A program made the translations under genes and the position numbers. 64,000 nucleotides of DNA, taken from IMG/VR virus record IMGVR_UViG_3300029258_003546, positions 1-64,000 of that record. One strand, written 5' to 3'. The notes under the pieces were generated by a model. The model did not search any database. It was not told the origin of the DNA and worked only from the letters and a program-made list of their open reading frames with translations. Position 1 is the first letter of the stretch. Each line of letters starts with the position of its first letter. This document shows positions 13,349-20,609 of the stretch, piece by piece. The stretch is from a virus.

Positions 13349-14152
13349 ATGCGGCTGGAAGAAAGAATGAAGCTGTACGAAGGCATGGAAGCAGGCAGAT
13401 CGTTAATGCCTAGACTTCCAGCGCTGGCTCGACTGGACGGCAGATGCTTTCGTACATTTACTAAGGGCATGAGTAAGCCTTATGACGAGCGCATGATAGC
13501 AGCGATGCAGCTGCTGACGAAGACGCTGGTCGGCGAGACGAATGCAAAAGTGGGCTACACACAGTCTGACGAGATTACGCTCGCGTGGTACTTGCCGGAT
13601 CCAAAAAGCCAAGTCTATTTCGCTGGTCGCATTCAGAAAATGGTTTCGTCGCTTGCTGCTACAGCGTCGATACGGTTTCTAGAAATAGTATCGTCCGGTA
13701 TCTTATCAGATTTTGCTGATCGTAGACCTACATTTGATTGCAGGGTATGGAACGTGCCGACGCTGGAAGAGGCGGCCAATGTGTTCGTTTGGCGCGAGAC
13801 GGATGCTACCAGGAATAGTATCCAAGCGGCTGCGCAGTCTGTTTATTCACATAAGCAGCTGCACAACAAAAATTCCAGCGAGTTGCGCGCTATGCTGTAC
13901 GAAAAGGGTATCAACTGGGATGACTATCCTGCGCGCTTCAAACGAGGCAGCTACTACGCGGTACGAGAAGTAGAGCGTGCTTTTACAGCAGAGGAAATAG
14001 AAAAGCTACCTGCTAAGCATGCAGCCAGGACAAATCCAGAGCTAACAGTACAGCGTCACGAGGTGCAGCCATTACATCTACCACCTCTGCTGCGCATTAC
14101 GAATAGAGCAGATGTTCTGTTACGTGGCGAGGAGCCGCGAGAAAGGAGTTAA
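13349..14152 (+). CDS. Thg1-like 3'-5' nucleotidyltransferase
   Basis: 267 residues, the length of the Thg1 family. RLDGRCFRTFTKG (residues 28-40, D30) and TQSDEI (D74, E75) hold the metal-binding acids. FDCRVWNVP, WRETDATRNSI and HNKN (172-175) are family hallmarks. Thg1 adds G to the 5' end of tRNA-His; bacterial and phage Thg1-like proteins repair truncated tRNA 5' ends by templated 3'-5' polymerisation. AGGAGGAGATCGG precedes the ATG. It is the third RNA-end enzyme in the island. Confidence 0.93.
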   Translation: MRLEERMKLYEGMEAGRSLMPRLPALARLDGRCFRTFTKGMSKPYDERMIAAMQLLTKTLVGETNAKVGYTQSDEITLAWYLPDPKSQVYFAGRIQKMVSSLAATASIRFLEIVSSGILSDFADRRPTFDCRVWNVPTLEEAANVFVWRETDATRNSIQAAAQSVYSHKQLHNKNSSELRAMLYEKGINWDDYPARFKRGSYYAVREVERAFTAEEIEKLPAKHAARTNPELTVQRHEVQPLHLPPLLRITNRADVLLRGEEPRERS

Positions 14153-14153
14153 G

Positions 14154-14558
14154 ATGGGCGATTCTCCGTACACCCACCTACTCTACGGAGTGGCGTTACA
14201 GGATCCAGTGCCGGACATCGTCTACGATCTGGTAGAGGCACAGAACAATGCTACCTGCGCAGCCGTTTGGGAGCATGGTCCTGATTGTGGGCCTGTTGGC
14301 ATTCCGGACAACGCATTCTTCACGCTGACTTTCGGCGGCTGTGCTTCTGTCGAGCCGTTCTACGTCCTGGGTATAACCGCATCCGAGCAGGATGGCTTAT
14401 ACGCCATGTGCTGGGAGCTGAACGTGGAGAATCTGGCCCGCATGACAGCTCAGGCTTCAGCCGAGAACTGGGCGGAGCGGCTGCGAGCCTACGCTGCGGA
14501 AATAGGCGCGGAGATCGAGCAAGGACCGGCCTGGCTCGTCGTCTCCGCTTACGGATAA
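14154..14558 (+). CDS. Hypothetical protein
   Basis: 134 residues, mildly acidic. AAAGGAGTTAAG precedes the ATG at the end of the Thg1-type gene. The middle (AFFTLTFGGCASVEPFYVLGITASEQDGLY) looks like beta strands and the rest helical. No motif recognised; co-transcribed with the Thg1-type gene. Confidence 0.65.
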   Translation: MGDSPYTHLLYGVALQDPVPDIVYDLVEAQNNATCAAVWEHGPDCGPVGIPDNAFFTLTFGGCASVEPFYVLGITASEQDGLYAMCWELNVENLARMTAQASAENWAERLRAYAAEIGAEIEQGPAWLVVSAYG

Positions 14559-14567
14559 GGAAACCAC

Positions 14568-14639
14568 ATGCCTGAGATGCGTCTGACGTTGATTGGAGCT
14601 GACTGGCTTCATAACCCTACAGAAAGGAGAATTGAGTGA
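14568..14639 (+). CDS. Possible 23-residue microprotein
   Basis: ATG 14568 follows AAGGAAACCAC and gives MPEMRLTLIGADWLH and a few more residues, ending in a GTGA overlap with the next gene. It may be only a coupling leader for the membrane protein downstream. Confidence 0.35.
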   Translation: MPEMRLTLIGADWLHNPTERRIE

Positions 14640-14884
14640 CTCCCTACGTACATTCCGTGCTCAACATAGCGTACTACCTGTTGACGATGGTCTTGCTAGT
14701 AGTGTTCGCCAGCTGGGCGTGGAGTATAGTCAGGCTGGCAGACGACGAGTGCAAGGCCGAGACGGATCCGGATAAGCGACGCCGGACGGTGACCCGAACG
14801 GTCGTCCATATCGCAGCCAAAGGCGCGTGCGTACTCCTGGTGCTTATCTGCCTGTACGTGGCAAAGAATCTAACGGGAACCTAA
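14636..14884 (+). CDS. Small protein with two membrane helices
   Basis: 82 residues, GTG start after AGAAAGGAGAATTGA. Helix 1 (LNIAYYLLTMVLLVVFASWAW) and helix 2 (ACVLLVLICLYVA) flank a charged segment DDECKAETDPDKRRR. Probably an inner membrane protein; function unknown. It is the last gene before a 528-nt RNA-only stretch. Confidence 0.65.
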   Translation: MTPYVHSVLNIAYYLLTMVLLVVFASWAWSIVRLADDECKAETDPDKRRRTVTRTVVHIAAKGACVLLVLICLYVAKNLTGT

Positions 14885-14910
14885 AACGGATAGACGAGCA
14901 AGAATAGAAG

Positions 14911-15022
14911 CAGCCGGGCATCCAAGAATCGGATTTCACAAGGAACTGAAGCGGCCGGCTGCTGGCCAGGACGGGAGAGCTGATCATCTGATGTGAGCTA
15001 GCAGCTGGCCGATGCCCGCCTG
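14911..15022 (+). ncRNA. Long two-step hairpin RNA
   Basis: CGGGCATC (14915-14922) pairs with GATGCCCG (15011-15018), extended outward by CAG/CTG past a C-C mismatch. Stacked on the 3' strand is a 14-bp helix (14953-14966 with 14997-15010, starting GGCCGGCTGC). All of the 30-nt internal loop is on the 5' side. The 30-nt apical loop has a further small stem. Non-coding: frames here are unsupported. Confidence 0.7.
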
Positions 15023-15033
15023 TACAGCCTACC

Positions 15034-15099
15034 ACGGCTGCCGTGCTAAACCATGCTCTACGAGGCATACCTATCTCTGGGAGCTGGCCCGGCAGCCGT
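15034..15099 (+). ncRNA. Hairpin RNA, 10-bp stem
   Basis: ACGGCTGCCG (15034-15043) pairs perfectly with CGGCAGCCGT (15090-15099). The loop contains ATGC-TCTACGAG-GCAT. Second of five consecutive hairpins in the leader of the IS110-like gene. Confidence 0.6.
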
Positions 15100-15166
15100 T
15101 TCTGCTGTTTAGTGCCGTTTCTACCAAACATCCAGAGCAACGATGATCATCGAGCAAAACGGTGTG

Positions 15167-15222
15167 ACGGACGTTCTGCCAACTTCTACGAGCCTTCCGT
15201 GTATGTGGAGCGGGACGTCTGT
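15167..15222 (+). ncRNA. Hairpin RNA, 8-bp stem
   Basis: ACGGACGT (15167-15174) pairs with ACGTCTGT (15215-15222), one G-U, with a 40-nt loop. Preceded by a perfect 12-nt palindrome CGATGATCATCG near 15140. Weaker than its neighbours. Confidence 0.45.
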
Positions 15223-15229
15223 TATTCAA

Positions 15230-15291
15230 CGCCTTCCGCCTCAAATCAAGGCCCCGATCAGACGAACAGTTCAACGGAGAGGCGGAAGGCG
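15230..15291 (+). ncRNA. Hairpin RNA, 13-bp perfect stem
   Basis: CGCCTTCCGCCTC (15230-15242) pairs perfectly with GAGGCGGAAGGCG (15279-15291) around a 36-nt loop. A stem of this length is very unlikely by chance within 60 nt. Confidence 0.65.
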
Positions 15292-15311
15292 GCGCTACTA
15301 AAGCAGCGAGT

Positions 15312-15386
15312 TCTGAGCAGCAAGCGCTCAATCTCGTTCAGTCCGAGCGTACCAGGCAAGCAGAGACGGGCGTTTGCTGCTTCTCA
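15312..15386 (+). ncRNA. Hairpin RNA, 14-bp stem
   Basis: AGCAGCAAGCGCTC (15316-15329) pairs with GGGCGTTTGCTGCT (15368-15381), with two G-U pairs, and an outer CTGAG/CTCAG helix beyond a 2-nt bulge. 38-nt loop. It ends 26 nt before the IS110-like start codon and could also affect its translation. Confidence 0.62.
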
Positions 15387-15412
15387 GCCTTTACCTTTTG
15401 GGAGAGCTAACC

Positions 15413-16252
15413 ATGTCAAGACGGATTGAGCTGGTGCAGCAATTGAAGATGGATCTCAAAAAGGCTGCATCGTCACTGTCGAAAGATGAGGCGAGGTTTC
15501 TGGTTGATACGTACTATCTACATCAGAAGAATCGTATCAGATCTTTTTTGCAGGTGCGTGATTTGCGCAAAGCAGACGAGCCAGCGCAGGTACTAGATGA
15601 TCTGGTTGAAGTACAGCGCCAGATCGAGGATGTGGTGAAGTTAGCTCTGGATCACTACACTCGCACCGGCATGCTCAATCAATGGGCTCGCTCCCAGACA
15701 GGAGTCGGTCCTGTTATTGCTGCCGGGCTGTGTGGACATATCGATATGGAAATTGCTACTACGCCGGCCAAAATCTGGCGATTCGCCGGACTCGATCCTA
15801 CTGTGACGTGGGAGCCTAGAAAAAAGCGTCCGTGGAATGCTGCGTTAAAAACGCTGTGCTGGAAGTTGGGCGACAGCTTCGTTAAATCCCAAAGCCGAAA
15901 AAATCCCACATACGGTCGAATATATGTCGAGCGCAGGGAGTATGAGGAGAGACGAAACAACGATGGAGAACTAGCGGATCAAGCTGAGAAGGCGCTAGCC
16001 AAGTTTGCTAGCAGCGCCGGTAGATTCCGCAAGTACTTGGAGAGTGGAAAAGCGCCTGACGCGAAGAGCGCGCCTAAAGGCTACTGGTCGTGGTGGCATT
16101 ACCAGCAGGGTAAGCTGCCACCGGCCCATTTGCTCACCAGAGCAAGTCGGTACGCGGTTAAAGTGTTCCTGGCCCATTATTGGGAAGTCGGTCGGGAAGA
16201 GCTAACAGGAGAAGCCGTAGAGTCGTGTTATCATCATCTACGGCAGGATTAG
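15413..16252 (+). CDS. IS110-transposase-like protein lacking the DEDD domain
   Basis: 279 residues. Residues 90-130 (QTGVGPVIAAGLCGHI, WRFAGLDPT) match the helix-hairpin-helix C-terminal domain of IS110/IS116 transposases. Later KTLCWKLGDSF and RYAVKVFLAHYW fit the same domain. The N-terminal RuvC-like DEDD catalytic half is absent: residues 1-88 are helical instead. IS110 enzymes are guided by a bridge RNA encoded beside the gene; here the 528 nt upstream are packed with hairpins. Probably a domesticated nucleic-acid-binding protein, not an active transposon: no terminal sequences are visible. Confidence 0.7.
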   Translation: MSRRIELVQQLKMDLKKAASSLSKDEARFLVDTYYLHQKNRIRSFLQVRDLRKADEPAQVLDDLVEVQRQIEDVVKLALDHYTRTGMLNQWARSQTGVGPVIAAGLCGHIDMEIATTPAKIWRFAGLDPTVTWEPRKKRPWNAALKTLCWKLGDSFVKSQSRKNPTYGRIYVERREYEERRNNDGELADQAEKALAKFASSAGRFRKYLESGKAPDAKSAPKGYWSWWHYQQGKLPPAHLLTRASRYAVKVFLAHYWEVGREELTGEAVESCYHHLRQD

Positions 16253-16309
16253 GAATCCTTACCAACACAGATATTGTGGCAATACAGTAACTACCAATTC
16301 GTGCTGCAG

Positions 16310-16367
16310 CGTTTCTGGCTGACTCTTGATATGCGGCTCTATGTGCATCAAGATGCGGCTGGAAACG
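16310..16367 (+). ncRNA. Possible hairpin RNA
   Basis: CGTTTC (16310-16315) pairs with GAAACG (16362-16367); inside TCTTGAT pairs with ATCAAGA around a loop containing GC/GC. It lies in a 188-nt gap without genes. The shorter ACCAA/TTGGT hairpin at about 16401-16420 just before the next gene may affect its translation. Confidence 0.45.
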
Positions 16368-16440
16368 TAGAATGACGTATGAGTTGTGTATTTGCTAGTA
16401 CCAATCTTGTCGGGTTGGTGCTGGAAGGGAGATCAGGTAG

Positions 16441-16830
16441 ATGGCCAAGTCTACACGACGAAAAGTCGCAACAAAGCCCACAAGTTCGAAGGTCGCAAAG
16501 GTTGGAGACGTTCAGGGCTTAAAAGAGCTGTTGGGCATACAGTCAAGCAACCTGCCGAACAACAGCCTGGAAGTTGGACAGTCGTATATGGTAAGGACTG
16601 TGACTCATTATACGTTGGGGCGTTTATCTTCTATCACAGAGACGGACCTCAAGTTTAACGAGGCGTCATGGATACCGGAAACGGGACGCTGGTCAGAAGT
16701 GCTGGAATCGGGGGCCGACAAGCTGGGAGAGGTCGAGCCTGTTCCAGATCCGGCAGGGGTCATCGTCAGCCGTGGCGCCATAGTGGATATTACACCGTGG
16801 AATCATGCATTGCCGCGGAAGCAGAAATAG
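16441..16830 (+). CDS. Hypothetical protein with basic N-terminus
   Basis: 129 residues. The first 20 residues are Lys/Arg/Thr/Ser-rich (MAKSTRRKVATKPTSSKVAK), like an RNA- or DNA-binding tail; the rest looks like a small beta-rich domain (VGQSYMVRTVTHYTLGRLSS). GGGAGATCAGGTAG precedes the ATG. Not recognised. Confidence 0.6.
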   Translation: MAKSTRRKVATKPTSSKVAKVGDVQGLKELLGIQSSNLPNNSLEVGQSYMVRTVTHYTLGRLSSITETDLKFNEASWIPETGRWSEVLESGADKLGEVEPVPDPAGVIVSRGAIVDITPWNHALPRKQK

Positions 16831-16841
16831 TTAATCGGGAG

Positions 16842-16874
16842 CAAGGCGGTCGTAGAAGCGTGGCGGCCGCCTTG
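16842..16874 (+). terminator. Terminator-like hairpin
   Basis: CAAGGCGGTC (16842-16851) pairs with GGCCGCCTTG (16865-16874), followed by TTCATTTC. A second hairpin GCCTGGT/ACCAGGC lies at about 16888-16914. Plausible end of the transcript from the RNA island. Confidence 0.55.
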
Positions 16875-16950
16875 TTCATTTCTACCGGGCCTGGTAAGTG
16901 CCCTTGTAACCAGGCTTGTTCACAGTCAAAAGGGAGTGGAGGAGTGAGCG

Positions 16951-17157
16951 ATGGAAATCGTGCTCACGCCGGGATCCCGTTCGTCGTACGGGCCTTTCTG
17001 GTTCGACCTGCGCTCGAACGGCCGCCTGAAGACCAATGCGGCTGTACTAGAGCGCAACGACGAGGGTGGCAGGGTGCATGTGGTGTTCAAGCCACGCGCA
17101 CCAAGACGCCGTGTGCGGGGAAACTCTCATGTTGAGCAGGAACCCGTGGTTCAATAG
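16951..17157 (+). CDS. Small basic protein
   Basis: 68 residues; GGAGTGGAGGAGTGAGCG precedes the ATG. Predicted beta strands then a basic tail (KPRAPRRRVRGNS). Overlaps the next frame by 29 bp. Function unknown. Confidence 0.55.
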   Translation: MEIVLTPGSRSSYGPFWFDLRSNGRLKTNAAVLERNDEGGRVHVVFKPRAPRRRVRGNSHVEQEPVVQ

Positions 17158-17467
17158 GAGAGGAGTGGTGCTCGACGATGGCGGGCGGTACACCGCCTGC
17201 TGCGAGCACTGCTCCAAGCAGCTGGTCGGCAAGCATTTCGGCAAGACGACCTTGGAGGCGTTTTGCCAGTTTGCTGCCCGAGTAGGCTGGAAGCTGTCGC
17301 GTATAGCGGCTGCTAGCGGGCCGCCGTACGAAAAGGCGGTCTGCCCAGCGTGTTCTAGAGGCCCAAGACGAGGAGAGAAGCATGAGATGGGTACGAGCAG
17401 TCGAAAAGATCGTGCTGGTGGTGGCTATTATAGCCATCGTGTGTACAGTCGTTTCGTACGCCGGTGA
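17129..17467 (+). CDS. Putative zinc-binding small protein
   Basis: 112 residues. CCEHC (residue 24 onward) and CPAC (residue 74 onward) form a split zinc ribbon. The last 28 residues overlap the next gene by 86 bp, more than usual, and are basic and low-complexity, so the true end may be nearer 17390 if there is a frameshift. Confidence 0.5.
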   Translation: MLSRNPWFNRRGVVLDDGGRYTACCEHCSKQLVGKHFGKTTLEAFCQFAARVGWKLSRIAAASGPPYEKAVCPACSRGPRRGEKHEMGTSSRKDRAGGGYYSHRVYSRFVRR

Positions 17468-17816
17468 TGTGTGCAGGTTGATAGGCCGTAAGGCCTGTCC
17501 CGGCGTAGTAGCCAACACGAGAGCGTTGCGCTACTATACAATGGAAGCCGCCAGGCTCGACCAGGCAGCCGAAAGCGGCACGGCTGTACACATGTCGTCG
17601 CTGGGTCGGTTGACGTACGCTATCGGCTCTGCGCGTTTCGAGCGGCAGCTGGTGAGCTGTGAGGGAGGCTGGACTGGCAGGGATTATCCTGCGGTCAGGC
17701 TGACCTATAGCACGTCTGGGGGTGGACGACTATCCAAGATCTACAAGGCTGACGTTGGCAGGGATTGGATGGTCAGCCTAGAAACAGACGAGGATGCCGA
17801 GCTCGCTAGTCAGTAG
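17382..17816 (+). CDS. Membrane-anchored hypothetical protein
   Basis: 144 residues; AGGAGAGAAGC precedes the ATG. One N-terminal membrane helix (IVLVVAIIAIVCTVVSYAG), then a soluble domain with four Cys overall, probably outside the cytoplasm if the helix is an uncleaved signal anchor. Ends before a strong terminator hairpin. Confidence 0.65.
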   Translation: MRWVRAVEKIVLVVAIIAIVCTVVSYAGDVCRLIGRKACPGVVANTRALRYYTMEAARLDQAAESGTAVHMSSLGRLTYAIGSARFERQLVSCEGGWTGRDYPAVRLTYSTSGGGRLSKIYKADVGRDWMVSLETDEDAELASQ

Positions 17817-17827
17817 CGACTCATCAG

Positions 17828-17861
17828 GTGCCGGCGTCCTGCGTATTCAGGACGCCGGCAC
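17828..17861 (+). terminator. Perfect 14-bp terminator-like hairpin
   Basis: GTGCCGGCGTCCTG (17828-17841) pairs perfectly with CAGGACGCCGGCAC (17848-17861), 6-nt loop, followed by TATATTAT rather than a T-run. It lies 11 nt after the stop of the membrane protein gene, so termination or mRNA 3'-end protection is the likely role. Confidence 0.65.
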
Positions 17862-17867
17862 TATATT

Positions 17868-18155
17868 ATGGAGATTGATTTGATTATACCCGGTGAAATG
17901 TGGCATAGTAGCCTGTCTGGTTGTACATGCAGCCACGGCTGTGTCACTAGATCCAATACTCTATGTTCATCGTTTTATCCTGACTTGTCAGCAAGTACTC
18001 ATTTGTCGACAAGTCGCTGCCATATGATTGCTTACACCAACTCAGTAGTAGGTGCAGGATTTTATCCGCTCTCGCATAAACAAGCAAGGTCGTACGTATC
18101 ACTGGCAGAGGAAGATTCTGTTTCAGGTTCACACGCATCATCCTGGTCAAGATGA
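17868..18155 (+). CDS. Doubtful small Ser/Cys/Tyr-rich ORF
   Basis: 95 residues with the Ser/Arg/Tyr/Cys composition of the small-protein family found throughout the window (TCSHGCVTRSNTLCSSFY). No clear ribosome site upstream, and it begins 6 nt after the terminator. It fills an otherwise empty 306-nt gap before the AAA gene. Possibly a family member, possibly chance. Confidence 0.3.
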   Translation: MEIDLIIPGEMWHSSLSGCTCSHGCVTRSNTLCSSFYPDLSASTHLSTSRCHMIAYTNSVVGAGFYPLSHKQARSYVSLAEEDSVSGSHASSWSR

Positions 18156-18167
18156 AGGAGGTAGATA

Positions 18168-19730
18168 ATGGCGGAACGCGGCGACATGCTGCCGTATTTC
18201 AATGCCGGAGCGCCGGCGTTGGCTGTGCAAACGATGGAAGAGGCGCCCCTTATTATGTGGCTGTTAGCCAATACGAACTATGAAACGTATTGGCGTAAGT
18301 CTGCGATGCCTGGCATTGAAATTCTGGCGGAACGCGCAGGAACAGCCAGCAGGAAATCCAAGCTAGGCCAGCACAAGATGCTGGATGCTAAGGCGGACGT
18401 GGTTACCACTCTGCAGAAGCTTCGAGGCCAGCGGCGGACTGCGCTTATCCTTGAAGATTTTGCTGATATGGCAACGATGGCGTTGCCGCGACGTGCATTG
18501 ATGGACGGACTGTACGAGTACTCGTCCACGGGAAGCGTTGTTATTATGGTGGCCCCGCGCTGGAGGCTGCCTGCCGAGTTGCAGCATCTTATTCCCGTAA
18601 TAGACTGGTTACTACCAAAGCGGGATGAAATGGAAGGGATTCTTGACAAGGTAGAGATGTATCTATCTGCTGCCAAGGATAAGAAAGCCAAGACCAAAAC
18701 AAGCTTCAGTGTTCCTGAAGAGCGAAGACCTAATATCATCGACAGCATGATGGGTCTCGGCACTATGGAAGCTGAAAACAGTTTGTGCATGGCTGCGCGT
18801 ATGACTGATCTTCAGACTATACACCCAGAGGATGTATTCAAGCTGAAAGCCAAAAGGCTGAAAGAGCAGGGCTTGTTGGATTATCAACCTCCAGTTTCGG
18901 TGAATAATATGGGCGGTTTGGGTAATCTTAAGGAGTACTTCAAAACAGAGGTTATTCCGCGTAAGCGCCACGCTAAATTGCGAGTACGCGGTCTTCTCTT
19001 GGTGGGTGTTCCTGGTACAGGTAAGTCTCTAGCTGCCAAGGTGGCAGGTTCCATATTGGAACGTCCTGTTTTTCATATGCAGATCGGCAGGCTGAAAGGT
19101 TCGTACGTGGGCCAGTCAGAGGCCAATATGGCTCGGGCGCTAGAAGTCGCTAACGCCATGCCGTGTGTGTTGTGGATGGATGAGATAGAGAAAGCTCTAG
19201 GAGGTGTTGCGTCCTCCAACATGACGGATGGCGGTACGCTGGACGCTATGTTCGGCATGTTGCTGACTTGGTTATCGGATCATAACGAGAACGCAATGGT
19301 TGTGGCAACATGCAATAACTTCTCCAAGCTGGAAATCGAGCTAACGCGTAAGGGCCGATTCGACGAGATATTCTTCGTCGACCTGCCCACGCTTATCGAG
19401 CGTGAGGAAATAGCAGCTGTGCACCTGGCCAGACTAGACTGTCCTGTCGAGCTGGCGCAGCAGATATCTGAGCTGACAGAAACGTTTACCGGTGCAGAGA
19501 TAGAGCATCTAGTAAAATCCCTGGCTACGGCCCAGCTACGCGGCGAGGAAGTAAAGCCTGGGACTAAGAAGACGGACAAGCTCCTCTTGGGGCTGAAAGA
19601 CGCGTGCAGGCCTTTGGCCGAAACGCGCGCGGAAGAGATTGGTCAGCTTCGTGCGTGGGCTAGTCGCACAGCGCAACCAGCCAATACGCCCGAAGCTCAC
19701 GTACAGTTGGAAAGGGAGTTGCTGGAATGA
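18168..19730 (+). CDS. Ycf46-like AAA+ ATPase
   Basis: 520 residues. Walker A GVPGTGKS (280-287), Walker B WMDEIEKA (D338, E339), then GRFDEIFFVDLP, the characteristic Ycf46 version of the arginine-finger and sensor region. The N-terminal 250 residues are the degenerate first half seen in this family. Ycf46 homologs occur in cyanobacteria, plastids and large phages next to DUF1257 proteins; in cyanobacteria Ycf46 has been tied to CO2 uptake regulation, but the phage role is unknown. AAGGAGGTAGATA precedes the ATG. ATGA overlap with the DUF1257 gene. Confidence 0.88.
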   Translation: MAERGDMLPYFNAGAPALAVQTMEEAPLIMWLLANTNYETYWRKSAMPGIEILAERAGTASRKSKLGQHKMLDAKADVVTTLQKLRGQRRTALILEDFADMATMALPRRALMDGLYEYSSTGSVVIMVAPRWRLPAELQHLIPVIDWLLPKRDEMEGILDKVEMYLSAAKDKKAKTKTSFSVPEERRPNIIDSMMGLGTMEAENSLCMAARMTDLQTIHPEDVFKLKAKRLKEQGLLDYQPPVSVNNMGGLGNLKEYFKTEVIPRKRHAKLRVRGLLLVGVPGTGKSLAAKVAGSILERPVFHMQIGRLKGSYVGQSEANMARALEVANAMPCVLWMDEIEKALGGVASSNMTDGGTLDAMFGMLLTWLSDHNENAMVVATCNNFSKLEIELTRKGRFDEIFFVDLPTLIEREEIAAVHLARLDCPVELAQQISELTETFTGAEIEHLVKSLATAQLRGEEVKPGTKKTDKLLLGLKDACRPLAETRAEEIGQLRAWASRTAQPANTPEAHVQLERELLE

Positions 19731-20245
19731 GCCAGACGACCAAGGTGAAAGTCAATTTCAGGGACCTTGACATGCTGAAGGTTGCCGCAGAAGAACTGGA
19801 CGGCGAGTGTGTTGTCAGAGGCGATCAAGCGGCAGTGAGACTGCCTGGCTGGCATATGGATGCTGTATTGGGAATCAAGGACGGCGTCCTGACAGGAGAT
19901 ATGCTCTATGATCGTGATGCCAGCTATTCGGGCATCACGCAGACGCATATGGACAAGCTGGCGATTGAATACGCAATGGCAGCGGCTAACGCCGAGGCGG
20001 TTGCGCATGGATGGCATTTCAACCGCCAAGGCGAAAAGGCCACGATCTCCACGCCGAAGGGGCGTATGGAGATCACGGCGGACGCAAAGGGGAGTATACA
20101 GGTGGACGGACAGGGCTATTCCGGCACCGCCTGCGCCGGTGAAATAGGCGAGATCGTGGGACAGGTGGGTACTCAGGAGCAAACGCAGTACAAGCAAGAG
20201 TATCATCAGTCCCATACTCGTGTGCGGCAGAGAGAGCAGGGCTAG
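19727..20245 (+). CDS. DUF1257 (Ycf35-like) protein
   Basis: 172 residues. The start (VKVNFRDLDMLKVAAEELD) and the following RGDQAAVRLPG and DAVLGIK, then ITQTHMDKLAIEYAMAAANAEA, follow the DUF1257 pattern. In this family the protein is almost always encoded beside a Ycf46-type ATPase, as here, with a 4-bp overlap. The last 30 residues are Gln/Thr/Arg-rich and disordered. Probably a partner of the ATPase. Confidence 0.75.
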   Translation: MSQTTKVKVNFRDLDMLKVAAEELDGECVVRGDQAAVRLPGWHMDAVLGIKDGVLTGDMLYDRDASYSGITQTHMDKLAIEYAMAAANAEAVAHGWHFNRQGEKATISTPKGRMEITADAKGSIQVDGQGYSGTACAGEIGEIVGQVGTQEQTQYKQEYHQSHTRVRQREQG

Positions 20246-20250
20246 CATTC

Positions 20251-20264
20251 TGCTAGTCCTAGCA
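20251..20264. repeat. 14-bp palindrome TGCTAG-TC-CTAGCA
   Basis: One of seven copies of TGCTAG(GA or TC)CTAGCA in the window. This copy lies between the DUF1257 stop and its terminator, in TC orientation. Confidence 0.8.
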
Positions 20265-20268
20265 TTTT

Positions 20269-20307
20269 GGGGCGGGTTGGTTGATGCCAGCCCGCCCCGT
20301 TTCTTTT
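20269..20307 (+). terminator. Strong intrinsic terminator
   Basis: GGGGCGGGTTGG (20269-20280) pairs with CCAGCCCGCCCC (20287-20298), 6-nt loop, then GTTTCTTTT. Ends the AAA-DUF1257 unit. Confidence 0.85.
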
Positions 20308-20322
20308 GAAGGAGGAGTGACA

Positions 20323-20547
20323 ATGCCTCATAGGCGATGCGCGACCTGCAACGTGCTGTGCAACGTGCTGTGCAACGGTAAGTGCGCAGTGATGGCCGTG
20401 CCGTGCTTCCCGCGCAAAGCGCGCAAAGGAAGCAAGGACATCAGAGTCATGCCTACGGCGCTGTCGGTAGGCATGGGCTTTATCGGAGGAATTCACGAGT
20501 CTCCTGAGTTCATCACTCAGGACTCGCTGGAGTCCTTTCAACAGTAG
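20323..20547 (+). CDS. Small Cys-rich protein
   Basis: 74 residues; GAAGGAGGAGTGACA precedes the ATG. The N-terminus contains CATCNVLCNVLCNGKC, a short internal duplication giving regularly spaced cysteines that could bind zinc. The rest is unrecognised. Confidence 0.6.
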   Translation: MPHRRCATCNVLCNVLCNGKCAVMAVPCFPRKARKGSKDIRVMPTALSVGMGFIGGIHESPEFITQDSLESFQQ

Positions 20548-20609
20548 TTGCCAGCGAAACGGCAGGCCTGCCACATTGGCAGGTCTGCCATTTGCACAGG
20601 AGGAGCAAC

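Noticed and set aside
14911-16252. Complete IS110 insertion sequence
   Set aside because: No catalytic domain, and no element ends or target duplication are visible.
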